Assembly: GCA_027186245.1 (NCBI GenBank)
Contig: CP114486.1
Location: 2,852,001 to 2,916,000 of the forward strand
Origin: Coriaria nepalensis
Lineage: Eukaryota; Streptophyta; Magnoliopsida; Cucurbitales; Coriariaceae
Length of the DNA: 64,000 bases
Reading direction: 5' to 3'
Each line of letters starts with the position of its first letter. The first letter of the stretch is position 1. Below, piece after piece: positions 63,699 to 64,000 of this stretch. The notes below the pieces were generated by a model. It worked only from the letters and a program-made list of their open reading frames with translations, did no database searches and was not told where the DNA came from. The position numbers and the translations under genes were made by a program.

Positions 63699-64000
63699 GT
63701 ACGATTCTAGATTATTAGATTGTCTTTTAAAATCTTCTGTCTTTGAGATTATGTTAATTTTGCGTGTTTTTGGCTATTGCAGGCGACCTGATTCTCTCGT
63801 AAGGGGAACATCATGTTGTATTGATTTGTTTGTTTGTTTGTTTTGTTTTGGTTTTTTTTTTTTTTTGCTTTTGTTTAGTACTATGCAAGGGGTGAAGCTT
63901 GGCATCTTCCAGATGGAGCTTTTGAAACCATAAGCCTTCTCAAAGATAATAGAGGTTAAAATCATCAAGCTCTCATAACTTTTATTATTAGTAAAAATGA
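63699..64000. other. Window end, unassigned
   Basis: No DUF616 terminal exon is recognised. A short open frame, about 63879-63956, reads YYARGEAWHLPDGAFETISL and ends before AG/GTTAAA. It follows a poly-T tract and a weak AG. I do not recognise it, and it may belong to a neighbouring or rearranged gene. Confidence 0.3.

Overview
This 64 kb window is nuclear DNA from a eudicot plant. The genes have GT-AG introns, the spacers are AT-rich, and the families found (NAC, ZF-HD, CLE, phytochrome kinase substrate, putative pectin methyltransferase) are land-plant specific. I cannot name the species. I worked only by reading the sequence; exon joins were checked by reading frame and splice dinucleotides, and family names come from motif recognition.

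Layout, left to right. RNase T2 of the RNS1 type (-, 0.6-1.6 kb). AVT1-like vacuolar amino acid transporter (-, 4.9-6.3 kb). Apyrase of the APY6/7 type (+, 9.2-12.0 kb). A decayed transposon area (13-16.9 kb) with a tandemly duplicated GRF zinc-finger fragment and PIF/Harbinger remnants. RING-CH membrane E3 ligase (+, 17.5-19.7 kb). CLE45-like peptide precursor (+, 22.4 kb). Zinc-finger homeodomain factor (+, 26.3 kb). A broken TAF1B-like RNA polymerase I factor gene (-, 29.5-34.8 kb) with a dead non-LTR retrotransposon in its first intron. Ribosomal protein L34 (+, 35.6-36.8 kb). FEZ-like NAC factor (-, 37.9-39.6 kb). PMT2-like methyltransferase (+, 45.8-48.8 kb). SmB spliceosomal protein (+, 50.6-51.5 kb). 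Phytochrome kinase substrate (+, 55.5-57.0 kb). Sphingoid base C4-hydroxylase (-, 59.5-60.9 kb). A broken DUF616/MUCI70-like glycosyltransferase gene (+, 62.0-63.7 kb, running to the window edge).

These genes do not form a pathway; they share ancestry of position. From memory, the same families in much the same order lie in four duplicated Arabidopsis segments: around At2g02910-02990, At1g14220-14290, At1g69588-69640 and At1g26850-26880. The window therefore looks like one pre-duplication ancestral block kept nearly whole. Two members of the block (TAF1B and DUF616) are unprocessed pseudogenes with several frame lesions each, while their neighbours are intact. That pattern fits gene loss after a genome duplication in this lineage. 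I found no convincing tRNA, rRNA, miRNA, CRISPR array or microbial-type system.
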